A stretch of 64,000 bases of DNA from Pseudomonas sp. RIT-PI-r (GCF_001297015.1 NZ_LIGE01000025.1:434001-498000); one strand, 5' to 3'; shown: positions 34,018 to 43,367, counted from the stretch's first letter. Numbers and translations: made by a program. Notes: generated by a model not told the origin, from the sequence alone.

Positions 34018-35031
34018 ATGAGCTATCGCACACTGGGGCATTCGGGTTTGCAGGTGTCCACCCTCACCCTCGGCACGATGATGTTCGGCGAGCAGACCAG
34101 TACCGAAGAGTCGTTGCGCATCATCGACAAGGCCTGGGATCAGGGCATCAACTTCATCGACACCGCCGACGTATACACCAACGGTCGTTCGGAAGAGATC
34201 GTCGGTGAAGCAATAGCCGGCAATCGGCATGAGTGGGTGCTGGCGACCAAGGTCGGGTTCGGCCCGGTGGACGGTGTGCCAAACCGCAGCGGCCTCAGCC
34301 GCAAGCATATCTTCAATGGTCTGGACGCCAGCCTGACCCGATTGGGCACCGACTACCTCGACATCTATTACCTGCACCGCGAAGACCACAACACGCCGCT
34401 GGAAGTAACCGTTTCGGCGATTGGCGATCTGATTCGCCAAGGCAAGATTCGCTATTGGGGCCTGTCGAACTATCGCGGCTGGCGGATTGCCGAGGTGATT
34501 CGTATCGCCGACAAACTGGGCGTCGATCGGCCGGTGATCAGCCAGCCGTTGTACAACATCGTCAACCGTCAGGCCGAGACCGAGCAGATTACCGCCGCGC
34601 AAACCTACGGCCTCGGTGTGGTGCCTTACAGCCCGTTGGCCCGTGGCGTGCTCAGTGGCAAGTACGCGCCGGACGTGACACCGGATGCCAACAGCCGCGC
34701 CGGGCGTCAGGACAAACGCATTCTGGAAACCGAATGGCGCGTGGAGTCGTTGCGCATTGCCCAGCAAATTCATCAGTACACCGAACAACGTGGCGTCGGA
34801 ATCGTCGAGTTCGCGATTGCCTGGGTGTTGAACAACAGCGCGGTGACGTCGGCGATTGTCGGGCCGCGTACGGAAGAACAGTGGGATGCGTACACCAAGG
34901 CGCAGGCGGTGAAGATCACCGCTGAAGATGAAGCGTTTATCGATTCGCTGGTGACACCGGGGCATGCATCGACACCGGGCTTCAACGATGTCAGTCATTT
35001 TGTGTCCGGCCGCAAAACCCACTCAGCCTGA
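34018..35031 (+). CDS. Aldo/keto reductase
   Basis: A 337-residue NADPH-dependent oxidoreductase of the YajO/YhdN-like group. The catalytic tetrad is visible: Asp and Tyr in FIDTADVYTNG, Lys in VLATKVG and His in YYLHRED. The NADPH-binding C-terminal region includes AIAWVLNNSAVTSAIVGPRTEEQW. Start at 34018 with AAAGGA; an in-frame ATG at 33958 lies too far from any SD. The substrate is unknown. It stands alone between REP elements. Confidence 0.9.
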   Translation: MSYRTLGHSGLQVSTLTLGTMMFGEQTSTEESLRIIDKAWDQGINFIDTADVYTNGRSEEIVGEAIAGNRHEWVLATKVGFGPVDGVPNRSGLSRKHIFNGLDASLTRLGTDYLDIYYLHREDHNTPLEVTVSAIGDLIRQGKIRYWGLSNYRGWRIAEVIRIADKLGVDRPVISQPLYNIVNRQAETEQITAAQTYGLGVVPYSPLARGVLSGKYAPDVTPDANSRAGRQDKRILETEWRVESLRIAQQIHQYTEQRGVGIVEFAIAWVLNNSAVTSAIVGPRTEEQWDAYTKAQAVKITAEDEAFIDSLVTPGHASTPGFNDVSHFVSGRKTHSA

Positions 35032-35040
35032 CGCCATCCA

Positions 35041-35120
35041 TGTAGGAGCTGCCGCAGGCTGCGATCTTTTGATCTGTTTTTTTTAAAATCAAAAGATCGC
35101 AGCCTGCGGCAGCTCCTACA
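35041..35120. repeat. REP/REPIN, TGTAGGAGCTGCCGCAGG family
   Basis: Perfect inverted pair with arms of about 35 bases, starting 9 bases after the aldo/keto reductase stop. Confidence 0.87.
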
Positions 35121-35224
35121 ATTGGGGGGTGTACGTGTTGAAAATAATGAGCAGGCGGCCAATATTCAGCACAAAAACCACGTATCCTTCGCGCCCCGTT
35201 TGATCACCCACCCGCGAGGACAGT

Positions 35225-36106
35225 TTGTCTAAAGGTATCGCTTTATCGGTTTCGGCCTCGGTGCTGTTTGCCGTCATGTATTACTACACCTCGCTGCTCA
35301 CCCCATTGAGCGGCGTGGAAATTTTCGGCTGGCGGATGCTGCTGACGGTGCCGTGCATGACCGTGTTCATGTTGGTCTCTGGCGAGTGGCGACGGGTGCT
35401 GGAGCTGGTTCGGCTGATGGCCGCGAAGCCAAAACTGATCGCCGGGCTGATCGTCTCTTCCGCTCTGCTCGGTGTGCAGTTGTGGCTGTTCATGTGGGCA
35501 CCGCTCAATGGCTATAGCCTCGATGTGTCGCTCGGCTACTTCCTGCTGCCGCTGGCCATGGTGCTGACCGGACGGATCGCCTACGGCGAAAGCCTGTCGT
35601 ACCTGCAAAAAATCGCGGTGTTCTTCGCTTCGCTGGGTGTATTGAATGAGCTGTATCAGGTTGGCGGATTTTCCTGGGCGACACTGGTGGTCGTGGTCGG
35701 CTATCCGCTGTACTTCGTCCTGCGCAAATACCTGAAGACCGATCACCTCGGCGGGCTTTGGGTTGATATGACGCTGATGCTGCCAGTCGCGTATTGGTTC
35801 GTGCGTGGGGGTGAGCAAGGTTTGGGCGTGTTCGATCAATACCCGGGGTTGATGTGGCTGATCCCGCTACTGGGTTTGATCAGTGCCTCGGCACTGGTGG
35901 TGTACATCATTGCCAGCCGCCTGCTGCCGTTCAGTCTGTTTGGATTGTTGAGTTATGTTGAGCCGGTGCTGTTGCTCGGCGTGGCGCTGCTGCTCGGCGA
36001 GAGCATCAAGTCTGGCGAATGGCTGACGTATATTCCGATCTGGATGGCGGTTGTGGTGCTGGTGTTCGAAGGCTTCAAACATCTGATGCGCCAACGCCGT
36101 CCTTAA
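35225..36106 (+). CDS. rarD: RarD-like EamA/DMT transporter, TTG start
   Basis: A 293-residue protein with about ten membrane segments, beginning MSKGIALSVSASVLFAVMYYYTSLLTPL, which matches remembered Pseudomonas RarD sequences. The start codon is TTG at 35225, with GAGGA 5 bases upstream; no ATG is present near the conserved N-terminus. RarD proteins belong to the drug/metabolite transporter superfamily, and the physiological substrate is unknown. Confidence 0.87.
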   Translation: MSKGIALSVSASVLFAVMYYYTSLLTPLSGVEIFGWRMLLTVPCMTVFMLVSGEWRRVLELVRLMAAKPKLIAGLIVSSALLGVQLWLFMWAPLNGYSLDVSLGYFLLPLAMVLTGRIAYGESLSYLQKIAVFFASLGVLNELYQVGGFSWATLVVVVGYPLYFVLRKYLKTDHLGGLWVDMTLMLPVAYWFVRGGEQGLGVFDQYPGLMWLIPLLGLISASALVVYIIASRLLPFSLFGLLSYVEPVLLLGVALLLGESIKSGEWLTYIPIWMAVVVLVFEGFKHLMRQRRP

Positions 36107-36122
36107 GCCAAACAAAAAAAAA

Positions 36123-36212
36123 TGTAGGAGTGAGCCTGCTCGCGATTGCGGTCATTCAGTCACCAGCATTGCCGGATCTGAAAACGCTATCGCGAGCAGG
36201 CTCACTCCTACA
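36123..36212. repeat. REP doublet, GAGCAGGCTC family in reversed arm order
   Basis: TGTAGGAGTGAGCCTGCTCGCGA and its complement, here with the CGCGA ends facing the 40-base loop. The other copies of this family (910, 22309, 24169, 31151) have the opposite order. Confidence 0.85.
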
Positions 36213-36232
36213 GTGTCTATCGGTGTAGCGGA

Positions 36233-37309
36233 TTACTCGGTAGCGAGTACACCGCGACGCACCTGATCACGCTCGATCGATTCGAACAAGGCCTTGAAGT
36301 TGCCCTCGCCGAAACCATCGTCACCCTTGCGCTGAATGAACTCGAAGAACACCGGACCCATCAGGGTTTCCGAGAAGATCTGCAGCAGCAAGCGTTTGTC
36401 GCCCTGCTCCGACGCGCCATCAAGCAGGATGCCGCGCGATTGCAGTTGATCGACCGGCTCGCCGTGGTTCGGCAGGCGGCCTTCGAGCATTTCGTAGTAG
36501 GTGTCCGGCGGTGCGGTCATGAAGCGCATGCCGATTTTCTTCAGTTGATCCCAGGTCTTGATCAGGTCGTCGGTGAGGAATGCAACGTGCTGGATGCCCT
36601 CGCCGTTGAACTGCATCAGGAACTCTTCGATCTGACCTGCGCCCTTGGACGATTCTTCGTTCAGCGGGATGCGGATCATGCCATCCGGCGCGGTCATCGC
36701 TTTCGAGGTCAGGCCGGTGTACTCGCCTTTGATGTCGAAGTAGCGGATTTCGCGGAAGTTGAACAGCTTCTCGTAGAAGTTCGCCCAGTAGGCCATGCGA
36801 CCGCGATACACGTTGTGCGTCAGGTGATCGATGATTTTCAGACCAGCGCCAACCGGATTGCGATCAACGCCTTCGATAAACACGAAGTCGATGTCATAGA
36901 TCGAACTGCCTTCGCCGAAACGGTCGATCAGGTACAGCGGCGCGCCACCAATGCCTTTGATCGCTGGCAGGTTCAGCTCCATCGGGCCGGTTTCGATGTG
37001 GATCGGCTGAGCGCCGAGTTCCAGTGCGCGGTTATAGGCCTTTTGCGAATCCTTGACGCGGAACGCCATGCCGCAAACGGACGGGCCATGCTCGGCGGCG
37101 AAGTACGAAGCGACGCTGTTCGGTTCGTTGTTGAGGATCAGGTTGATCGCGCCCTGGCGATACAGGTGCACGTTCTTCGAGCGGTGGGTGGCGACTTTGG
37201 TGAAGCCCATGATCTCGAAGATCGGCTCCAGGGTGCCCGGCACCGGCGATGCGAGCTCGATGAATTCAAAGCCCATCAGGCCCATTGGGTTTTCGTATAA
37301 ATCTGTCAT
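36233..37309 (-). CDS. hpd: 4-hydroxyphenylpyruvate dioxygenase
   Basis: A 358-residue Fe(II) dioxygenase that turns 4-hydroxyphenylpyruvate into homogentisate in tyrosine breakdown. Counting the initiator Met, the iron ligands are His162 ([10 protein letters not shown]), His241 (IQHVAFL) and Glu323 (FFEFIQR), one above the mature numbering of the P. fluorescens enzyme (161, 240, 322). Length and sequence match that enzyme. An SD of GAGG lies 9 bases before the start. The 245-base upstream gap holds no gene and presumably its promoter. No other homogentisate-pathway gene is adjacent. Confidence 0.96.
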   Translation of the reverse strand: MTDLYENPMGLMGFEFIELASPVPGTLEPIFEIMGFTKVATHRSKNVHLYRQGAINLILNNEPNSVASYFAAEHGPSVCGMAFRVKDSQKAYNRALELGAQPIHIETGPMELNLPAIKGIGGAPLYLIDRFGEGSSIYDIDFVFIEGVDRNPVGAGLKIIDHLTHNVYRGRMAYWANFYEKLFNFREIRYFDIKGEYTGLTSKAMTAPDGMIRIPLNEESSKGAGQIEEFLMQFNGEGIQHVAFLTDDLIKTWDQLKKIGMRFMTAPPDTYYEMLEGRLPNHGEPVDQLQSRGILLDGASEQGDKRLLLQIFSETLMGPVFFEFIQRKGDDGFGEGNFKALFESIERDQVRRGVLATE

Positions 37310-37554
37310 GGTGACGCCTCATCATTCTTATCAAATTAACCAGGGTTATTTGTCAGTCATGCGAGGTTGGTGGGTGGCGCGCAGGAGATGCCACGCACAC
37401 TGCGGGCGAGGAAGTCACCGTAGATCAGTTGAAACCCGAATATCTTCATTGTCGACCCAAGGCTCTTGCGGGCGAGGCTTCTGCTGCCAGAAGACGATTA
37501 TTATTGTATGCGTAACCCGATTCTACACAGCGTAAATAGGCTTGTCTGCTCTCT

Positions 37555-38544
37555 CTATAAAATCCGCTTTTTTGCCGACGGCGCAAGGGGTTTGTTGCAC
37601 AGATAAATGCCCGCCAGGATCAACGCACCGCCCAGATACATGGCTAGCGTCAGATGCTCACCGAGCAGCAGCGCGCCCAGCAACACGGCAGTCAAAGGGC
37701 TCAAGGCGATAAACACCCCTGACCGCGTCGCGCCGATTTTGCGAATGCCGTCGTAGTAACCGATGTACGCCAGCGCCGAACCGCACACGCCTAAATAGAC
37801 AAGACTCAACCACTGCGTCACGCCCAGGTCGAGCAACGCCGTCCAGCTCAGTTCGCCGCGCACCGCCGCCAGCGTCCACAGCATCAGCGTGCCGAGCAGG
37901 ATCGAGTACGTCACGGTCTGCACCGGCCCGAGCGCCTGATTGAGACTGCGGGAAAACAACGAATACACCCCCCAGCCCAGCACGCAACCGAGGATCAGTA
38001 CGTCACCGATCCAGGCGTCGGGCGTTGCTGCCAGCAGTTGTGGATTGCGGCTGACGATTACCGCGCCAGCACCGCCAATGCACGCCACGATGCCAATGAC
38101 TTTCACGCGTGCCAGACGTTCTTTGAACAACAACCACGACGCGAGGCCGATCACCGCGGGATTCAACGAAACGATCAATGAAGCACGCGAGGCGTTGATG
38201 TACTGCAAGCCATAAAAGAAACACACGTTGTAGAAGAAAATCCCGAAGAACCCCAGCAATGCCAGTTGCAGCCATTGCCGTGGCGCAGGCCGTGCCAACG
38301 GAATTCGCGCCAGCCACAGAAATCCGAGCAACGCTGCGCTGGCAAGCAGGAAGCGCAGGCTGGCGGCGAACATCGGGCTGAGGCTACCAGCGAGAAAACG
38401 CCCGGCGACAAAAGTCCCGCCCCATACCATGGTGACTGCCGCCAACGTCAGATAGACCGGCATGTCGGTGGTTGTCGGTTGGGTTTGCTGAAGATTATGC
38501 ATAAGGCTTGAATCCGGGTAACTGAAGGATGGCGTATGATCCAT
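37555..38544 (-). CDS. EamA-family drug/metabolite transporter
   Basis: A 329-residue protein with ten predicted membrane segments in two EamA repeats (VTMVWGGTFVAGRFL and LGCVLGWGVYSLFSR). Start at 38544 is preferred because AGGAATGAG lies 7 bases upstream; ATGs at 38559 and 38502 are alternatives. It is divergent from a LysR regulator that begins 35 bases away, which probably controls it. The substrate, likely an amino acid or small metabolite being exported, is unknown. Confidence 0.85.
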   Translation of the reverse strand: MDHTPSFSYPDSSLMHNLQQTQPTTTDMPVYLTLAAVTMVWGGTFVAGRFLAGSLSPMFAASLRFLLASAALLGFLWLARIPLARPAPRQWLQLALLGFFGIFFYNVCFFYGLQYINASRASLIVSLNPAVIGLASWLLFKERLARVKVIGIVACIGGAGAVIVSRNPQLLAATPDAWIGDVLILGCVLGWGVYSLFSRSLNQALGPVQTVTYSILLGTLMLWTLAAVRGELSWTALLDLGVTQWLSLVYLGVCGSALAYIGYYDGIRKIGATRSGVFIALSPLTAVLLGALLLGEHLTLAMYLGGALILAGIYLCNKPLAPSAKKRIL

Positions 38545-38565
38545 CTCATTCCTGTTCATCGTAAA

Positions 38566-38581
38566 ATGAGTAAATACTCAT
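38566..38581. promoter_or_regulatory. Palindrome ATGAGTA-AA-TACTCAT between the DMT and LysR genes
   Basis: A perfect 7-base dyad with a 2-base spacer fills most of the 35-base gap between the divergent genes and overlaps the LysR start codon at 38580. It is a strong candidate operator for the LysR protein. The LysR gene has little room for an SD, so its mRNA may be nearly leaderless or the true promoter may lie inside the DMT gene. Confidence 0.5.
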
Positions 38582-39452
38582 GACTCTCACACAGTTGGAA
38601 ATCTTCTCGCTGGTTGCCGAGCTGCGCGGATTTACCTTGGCCGCCCATCGTTTGGGCATTTCCCAGTCAGCGGTGTCGCACGCGCTGAAATCACTGGAGC
38701 AGGAACTGGGCGTCGAACTGCTGCGTCGGCATCAGTCACAAGTAGCGCTCAGCGATATCGGCGAACAGTTGTTGCTGCGTGCCCGGGCCATGCTGGGTCT
38801 GGCCAACACGTTGCGTCAGGAGGCTGCCGATGCCCGTGGCATGAAGCGCGGCACTTTACGCATCGGTTCATTCGGCCCGACTTCCTCGGTCAAGCTGTTG
38901 CCGGCGATATTGCAGCGCTATCGCGACGCCTATCCAGGCATCGAAGTGCATATGGATGAAGGACCCGATCGACAGGTGATCCAGTGGCTGGAAGAGCGGC
39001 GGATCGACATCGGTTTCGTGGTACTGCCTGAAGAGCGCTTCGACACCTTTGCCGTGATCGAAGACCAGATGGTTGCCCTGCTGCCGCTTGACCATCGCTT
39101 GGCGACGCGCTCGACGGTGAACCTCAGGGAGCTGTGCGACGACCCATTCGTGCTTACAGAAGCGGGATCTTCGGAGCTGGTGTCGCGACTGTTCAGCGCT
39201 GCTCGCCTGCAACCGAATATCCGTTTTCGCTGCTCGCAACTGCTCAGCACTCTCGACACGGTCAGTCGTGGCGATGCCATCACCGTCGTCGCTGAAAGCT
39301 CGCTACCGCAGGCGCAGAATCCACGGTATGTGAAAGTTGCGCTGTCGCCGCAAGTCAAACGCCAGGTCGGCCTCGCCGTCCTTGATCAGCGCCAGGCCTC
39401 ACCGGCCACACTGGCCTTTATCGAGTTGGCCACGCGGATAAATCATCCCTGA
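38580..39452 (+). CDS. LysR-family transcriptional regulator
   Basis: A 290-residue LTTR. The winged helix-turn-helix is at residues 1-60 (FTLAAHRLGISQSAVSHALKSLEQELGVELLRR), followed by a linker helix and an effector-binding domain from GTLRIGSFGPTSSVKLLP. It is divergent from a DMT exporter, a common arrangement in which the regulator activates the exporter in response to its substrate. Confidence 0.9.
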   Translation: MTLTQLEIFSLVAELRGFTLAAHRLGISQSAVSHALKSLEQELGVELLRRHQSQVALSDIGEQLLLRARAMLGLANTLRQEAADARGMKRGTLRIGSFGPTSSVKLLPAILQRYRDAYPGIEVHMDEGPDRQVIQWLEERRIDIGFVVLPEERFDTFAVIEDQMVALLPLDHRLATRSTVNLRELCDDPFVLTEAGSSELVSRLFSAARLQPNIRFRCSQLLSTLDTVSRGDAITVVAESSLPQAQNPRYVKVALSPQVKRQVGLAVLDQRQASPATLAFIELATRINHP

Positions 39453-39566
39453 GCGGCGCAAGCGGCATCTGCCATCTATCCTCCCCGATGGCTCAACTGT
39501 TTTTCAGCAGCGCGCCATTCTCCAGCCTGCATTCAAGAGTCCCCTTCATCGCGACAGGATGCGCCC

Positions 39567-41102
39567 ATGCCATTGACCGTCAGACCTCGCCGAAAACGCA
39601 GCACCCGCCTCGTCGTGACCCTGCTCAGCGGCCTGCTTCCAGTGGCGCTCGGCGGTGTGATTCTCTACATGCAGGCCGAGCGCACTTTGCAGCAGAGCAC
39701 CCGGCAGACCGCCACCGAGGCGCTGCGCCAGTTCGAGTTGATGCTCGACAACACTGCGCAGGCGGCCAAAGACCTACTGCCACTGGCCGGAAAAACCTGC
39801 GAAGAGGTGAAACTGGCGTTGCGCGAGCAGGTCACTCGCCGACCGTTTGTACGCTCGACCAATCTGGTCTGGGACAACAATCTCTATTGCAGTTCGCTGT
39901 TCGGTGACTACAAGGAAGCGGTCAACTCCGGCGATTACCACGAGGGCAAGTTGTGGCTTATGAACGGCAACCCGGTGACGCCCGATACCGCGCTGCTGGT
40001 TTACCGCTTGGGTGAGGGTCGTGGCGGCGCATTGACCACGCTTGACGGTTATCACTTGAGCAACATTCTGCGCTTGATTGGCCGGCAAACCCTGTTGCTG
40101 CTGCAGGTCGGCGACAACTGGCTGTCCGCCGACGGCAAAGTGCACCAAGGCAGCCTTCCCGCGCTGCCGATTGCACAAAGCATGCTGCAGTCGTCGCGCT
40201 ATGCCTTCAGTGTCGCCGCCGGTTACCCGCAAGGCGAAACGTGGCGTTACATGGCGGACGAATATCCGCCGCTGTTCAGCTTGTTGATGTTCTTTGGAAT
40301 AGTCTCCGGTGCGATTGGTCATGTCTTGCAAAAACGCTCGACGTCTCCCAGCCATGAAATGCTCCGTGCGCTGGAAGCTGGCGAGTTCATCCCCTACTTC
40401 CAGCCCGTCGTGCACGGCGACAGCAAAAAATGGTCTGGCGCAGAGGTGCTGATGCGATGGGATCATCCCAAAGAAGGCCTGGTACGCCCGGACCTGTTCA
40501 TTCCGTTTGCCGAACACTCCGGATTGATCGTGCCGATGACCCGTTCGTTGATGCAGCAGACCGCCGCCGTACTGGGGCCACTGTCATCAAGCTTCGCCAC
40601 GCCCTTCCACCTCGGCATCAACATCACCGCAAGTCATTGTCGGGACCTGGAACTGGTTGACGAATGCCGCCAGTTTCTCGCAGCGTTCGCGCCTGGCAGC
40701 ATTAGCCTGATCCTGGAATTGACCGAGCGCCAACTGATTGAACCGACCGACATCACTCACCAACTGTTCGAACAGTTGCATACCTTGGGGGTGAAGATCG
40801 CCATCGACGATTTCGGTACCGGCCATTCCAGCCTTGGCTATTTGCGCAAGTTCAATGTCGATTTTCTCAAGATCGACCAGAGTTTCGTTGCCATGATCGG
40901 GATCGACGCGCTGTCACGGCATATTCTCGACACGATTATCGAACTCTCGGCCAAGCTTGATCTGGGGATTGTTGCCGAAGGTGTCGAAACTCAAGCGCAG
41001 GCGGACTACCTGACCGCGCACCAGGTCAACTTTCTGCAAGGCTATCTCTTCGGAAAACCAATGCCTGCCGCCGACTTCATCAGCGCATTAAGTCAACATT
41101 AA
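39567..41102 (+). CDS. CSS-motif EAL-domain cyclic-di-GMP phosphodiesterase
   Basis: A 511-residue membrane protein. Membrane segment 1 is at about 13-35. A periplasmic CSS-motif domain follows (Cys77 region TCEEV and YCSSLFG), then a second segment near LFSLLMFFGIVSGAIG and a cytoplasmic EAL domain. The EAL motif reads EVL, but the catalytic residues are present: Glu in GAEVLMRW, Asn in GINIT, Glu in LELTER, the Asp pair in AIDDFGTGHSS, Lys in FLKIDQSF, Glu in VAEGVE and Gln in LQGYLF. In this family periplasmic disulphide state controls hydrolysis of c-di-GMP. Biofilm or motility control is likely. Confidence 0.9.
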   Translation: MPLTVRPRRKRSTRLVVTLLSGLLPVALGGVILYMQAERTLQQSTRQTATEALRQFELMLDNTAQAAKDLLPLAGKTCEEVKLALREQVTRRPFVRSTNLVWDNNLYCSSLFGDYKEAVNSGDYHEGKLWLMNGNPVTPDTALLVYRLGEGRGGALTTLDGYHLSNILRLIGRQTLLLLQVGDNWLSADGKVHQGSLPALPIAQSMLQSSRYAFSVAAGYPQGETWRYMADEYPPLFSLLMFFGIVSGAIGHVLQKRSTSPSHEMLRALEAGEFIPYFQPVVHGDSKKWSGAEVLMRWDHPKEGLVRPDLFIPFAEHSGLIVPMTRSLMQQTAAVLGPLSSSFATPFHLGINITASHCRDLELVDECRQFLAAFAPGSISLILELTERQLIEPTDITHQLFEQLHTLGVKIAIDDFGTGHSSLGYLRKFNVDFLKIDQSFVAMIGIDALSRHILDTIIELSAKLDLGIVAEGVETQAQADYLTAHQVNFLQGYLFGKPMPAADFISALSQH

Positions 41103-41337
41103 CTTACTGGCGTTAAGCTTGACACGCCGATCAGGCGCACCAAATTGATACAAAAGACCGCTGTTGTTACATGAAGACAACATCAGGATTTACTCTGGAC
41201 GCATTAACTACTACAATTTTTTCAACCTGAGCAAAAATTCGCAGGTGAGCCATTTATCACGGAGTCGTTTCAAGGCTCTTGGCTTATAGCTTTGTTTGCG
41301 GTTGGTATCAGCCAAACACACTATTGGAGTAAAGATA

Positions 41338-41703
41338 TTGTCCAGACTCGCTGAATTTCGTGCAGCTGAAAAGGCCCTTCAGGAACAGCTCAAGCAGCTG
41401 GAATCGCTGAAGAACGATGCCGGGTTGAAGAAAGAAATCGAATTCGAAGAAAAGCTCCAGGGGCTGATGAAAACCTACGGCAAAGGCCTGAAAGACATCA
41501 TCTCCATTCTCGATCCGAATCCGGCAAAATCCGCTCTGCAAACCTCGGCAGCACCGAAAACCCGCCGCGCACGCGTGGTCAAGGTTTATCAAAACCCGCA
41601 CACCGGTGAACTGATCGAGACCAAGGGTGGTAACCACCGCGGCCTGAAAGCCTGGAAAGAACAATACGGTGCCGCCACCGTTGATTCCTGGTTGCGCGGT
41701 TAA
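41338..41703 (+). CDS. MvaT/MvaU-family H-NS-like xenogeneic silencer, TTG start
   Basis: A 121-residue nucleoid protein starting with TTG at 41338 (TTGGAGT SD, spacing 8), giving SRLAEFRAAEKALQEQLKQLES. The N-terminal coiled coil serves oligomerisation. The C-terminal AT-hook-like domain (VKVYQNPHTGELIETKGGNHRGLKAWK) binds A/T-rich DNA. The sequence looks closer to MvaU/MvaV than to MvaT. It would be expected to silence A/T-rich acquired regions such as 14.55-21.13 kb. A strong terminator follows. The 235-base upstream gap is A/T-rich and holds no gene. Confidence 0.92.
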   Translation: MSRLAEFRAAEKALQEQLKQLESLKNDAGLKKEIEFEEKLQGLMKTYGKGLKDIISILDPNPAKSALQTSAAPKTRRARVVKVYQNPHTGELIETKGGNHRGLKAWKEQYGAATVDSWLRG

Positions 41704-41715
41704 TCTCACGCCAAC

Positions 41716-41747
41716 AAAAAAAGCCCTGCTCTATGCAGGGCTTTTTT
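41716..41747 (+). terminator. Rho-independent terminator of the MvaT/MvaU-family gene
   Basis: AAGCCCTGC stem, CTCTAT-type loop, GCAGGGCTT and a run of six T, 13 bases after the stop codon. An A-run on the other side also allows minus-strand use. Confidence 0.92.
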
Positions 41748-41765
41748 ATTGACAATATCTAACAA

Positions 41766-41781
41766 ATGAAATTAATTTCAT
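41766..41781. promoter_or_regulatory. Perfect A/T palindrome ATGAAATTAATTTCAT
   Basis: A 16-base perfect palindrome in an A/T-rich 175-base gap between the MvaT-family terminator and the DUF4946 gene (both genes end here). It may be a protein-binding site or simply A/T-rich spacer. No gene lies in the gap. Confidence 0.35.
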
Positions 41782-41922
41782 CGAGCAAGTTAGGAATAGT
41801 CTGTAACGCTGCTGAGAAAAACCTTAAACGTTTCGCCGCGTGATGTTGCCATTCGCGGTCTACGTTTAACTTTGTGCTTAATCCGTTCGGGTATCTAGTC
41901 GAGTCACGCATAGAACAGATGA

Positions 41923-42441
41923 CTAAAGTTTCAGGCTGTTTTTTACCGCCACTATTTCATCGGCACTAGCCTTATACACCTCGGCCTGTCCTGCGTAGGA
42001 AAGAACATAGGCCTTGTCCACCTCGACTGCGGCGACCAGGGTTTGCGACAACACGTGTCGACCGTTTTCAGTGATCGTGCAAGTCGTCTCCAGCGCGGAC
42101 AAAGAACCGAGCGTTGCCGGATGGATTTTGTTACAGACACTCTGGTAGCCGTCCTGAAAGAAACCCTTCTGGATGGACTTGCGCATTTCCAGCAGCACGC
42201 CCTCCAAGTTGACCTGATGGCCAGTCTCGACCTGCGTCATGGTCAACTCCATCACCATCACCTGATTGCCCTCGGCATCGTTCTTTACCGCCCGTTGCCG
42301 GGAAACCTGCGGCGACGCTTGCGGCAGCGCTTCAACCTCCCAGCCTGCAGGCCAGGTGACGTCCGGTGCATCCGCCAGCACGCAAGTTGCGCCAAGGGAC
42401 AAAGCGGAAAAAACAAACAGGGATTTGAACAGTCGGATCAT
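41923..42441 (-). CDS. Secreted DUF4946-like protein
   Basis: A 172-residue protein with a signal peptide cleaved near CVLA/DAPDV. Mature residues TWPAGWEVEALP and two cysteines (SVCNKIH, ETTCTI) suggest a disulphide. It resembles the Pseudomonas DUF4946 family of periplasmic proteins of unknown function. The ATG at 42441 is chosen over an in-frame GTG at 42453; neither has a strong SD. Confidence 0.7.
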   Translation of the reverse strand: MIRLFKSLFVFSALSLGATCVLADAPDVTWPAGWEVEALPQASPQVSRQRAVKNDAEGNQVMVMELTMTQVETGHQVNLEGVLLEMRKSIQKGFFQDGYQSVCNKIHPATLGSLSALETTCTITENGRHVLSQTLVAAVEVDKAYVLSYAGQAEVYKASADEIVAVKNSLKL

Positions 42442-42578
42442 TGCCAGGCGCACTCGCTAATTGAGCCGTAAAGTCTGAGCCTCGCTCACTTTCAGGGCAA
42501 GCCCGCCTTTCATTTGGCGATGCCGGCGGGCATGCGTATCATTGCGCCCATCACTCGCCCATAGTTATTGGAGGGCCC

Positions 42579-43100
42579 ATGAGCCTGCACGAACTGAACA
42601 CCTTTCCCGGCGTCACCGCCACACCAGACAGCGCAACCCAACACTTTGTCTTCAACCACACCATGTTGCGCGTGAAGGACATCACCAAATCCCTGGACTT
42701 CTATACTCGCGTGCTGGGTTTCTCGCTGGTCGAAAAACGTGACTTCGCCGAAGCCGAGTTCAGCCTGTACTTCCTCGCACTGGTCGACAAGGCGCAGATC
42801 CCGGCCGACGCCGCTGCACGTACCCAGTGGATGAAATCGATCCCGGGCATTCTCGAACTGACGCACAACCACGGCACCGAGAACGACGCGGACTTCGCTT
42901 ATCACAACGGAAATACCGATCCACGTGGTTTTGGCCACATCTGCATTTCGGTACCGGATATCGTTGCTGCGTGCGCACGTTTTGAAGAGCTGGGCTGTGA
43001 TTTCCAGAAGCGCCTGAGCGATGGCCGCATGAAAAGCCTGGCGTTCATCAAGGATCCGGATGGTTACTGGGTCGAGATCATTCAGCCTGCGCCGCTGTAA
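42579..43100 (+). CDS. gloA: Lactoylglutathione lyase (glyoxalase I)
   Basis: A 173-residue vicinal-oxygen-chelate enzyme converting the methylglyoxal-glutathione hemithioacetal to S-lactoylglutathione. Metal ligands are visible as His in [10 protein letters not shown], Glu in [12 protein letters not shown], His in [11 protein letters not shown] and Glu in GYWVEIIQP. Its length matches the longer Zn-type pseudomonad and eukaryotic glyoxalase I rather than the 135-residue Ni-type. SD GGAGG lies 7 bases before ATG 42579. Confidence 0.93.
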   Translation: MSLHELNTFPGVTATPDSATQHFVFNHTMLRVKDITKSLDFYTRVLGFSLVEKRDFAEAEFSLYFLALVDKAQIPADAAARTQWMKSIPGILELTHNHGTENDADFAYHNGNTDPRGFGHICISVPDIVAACARFEELGCDFQKRLSDGRMKSLAFIKDPDGYWVEIIQPAPL

Positions 43101-43110
43101 AGGCTGAAAA

Positions 43111-43304
43111 GCCCCTCACCCTAACCCTCCCGAAACGTCGGACCGCCCATAGGGAGAGGGGACTGATTGGGGGATATTCAAGAATTCCGCCGACGTGAAA
43201 GATCTTTACCGAATCCATAATCGACTCGGTCATTCAAGTCGATGGAAAACGCCAGACACCTCGGTCGGTGCCCTCTCCCTCGGGAGAGGGCTGGGGTGAG
43301 GGGC
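43111..43304. repeat. Intergenic inverted repeat, GCCCCTCACCCTAACCCTC family
   Basis: A long imperfect hairpin between gloA and ahpF. The arms contain GCCCCTCACCCTAACCCTCCCG and CGGGAGAGGGCTGGGGTGAGGGGC, with a further internal AGGGAGAGGGG/CCCTCTCCCT pair. It is a different repeat from the REP families elsewhere in the window. No coding sequence is seen in this stretch. Confidence 0.7.
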
Positions 43305-43321
43305 AACGTTTCACACGCAAT

Positions 43322-43350
43322 AAAAAACCCGTGATCACTCACGGGTTTTT
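43322..43350 (-). terminator. Rho-independent terminator of ahpF
   Basis: AAAAAACCCGTGA-TCAC-TCACGGGTTTTT. Stem of seven pairs with A- and T-runs on both sides, 18 bases after the ahpF stop. Confidence 0.88.
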
Positions 43351-43367
43351 CATTTCTGGCCGGACGT

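Noticed and set aside
3583..36212. Repeated GC-rich units as a CRISPR array
   Set aside because: The units are inverted doublets scattered kilobases apart between genes, not direct repeats with regular spacers; they are REP/REPIN elements.
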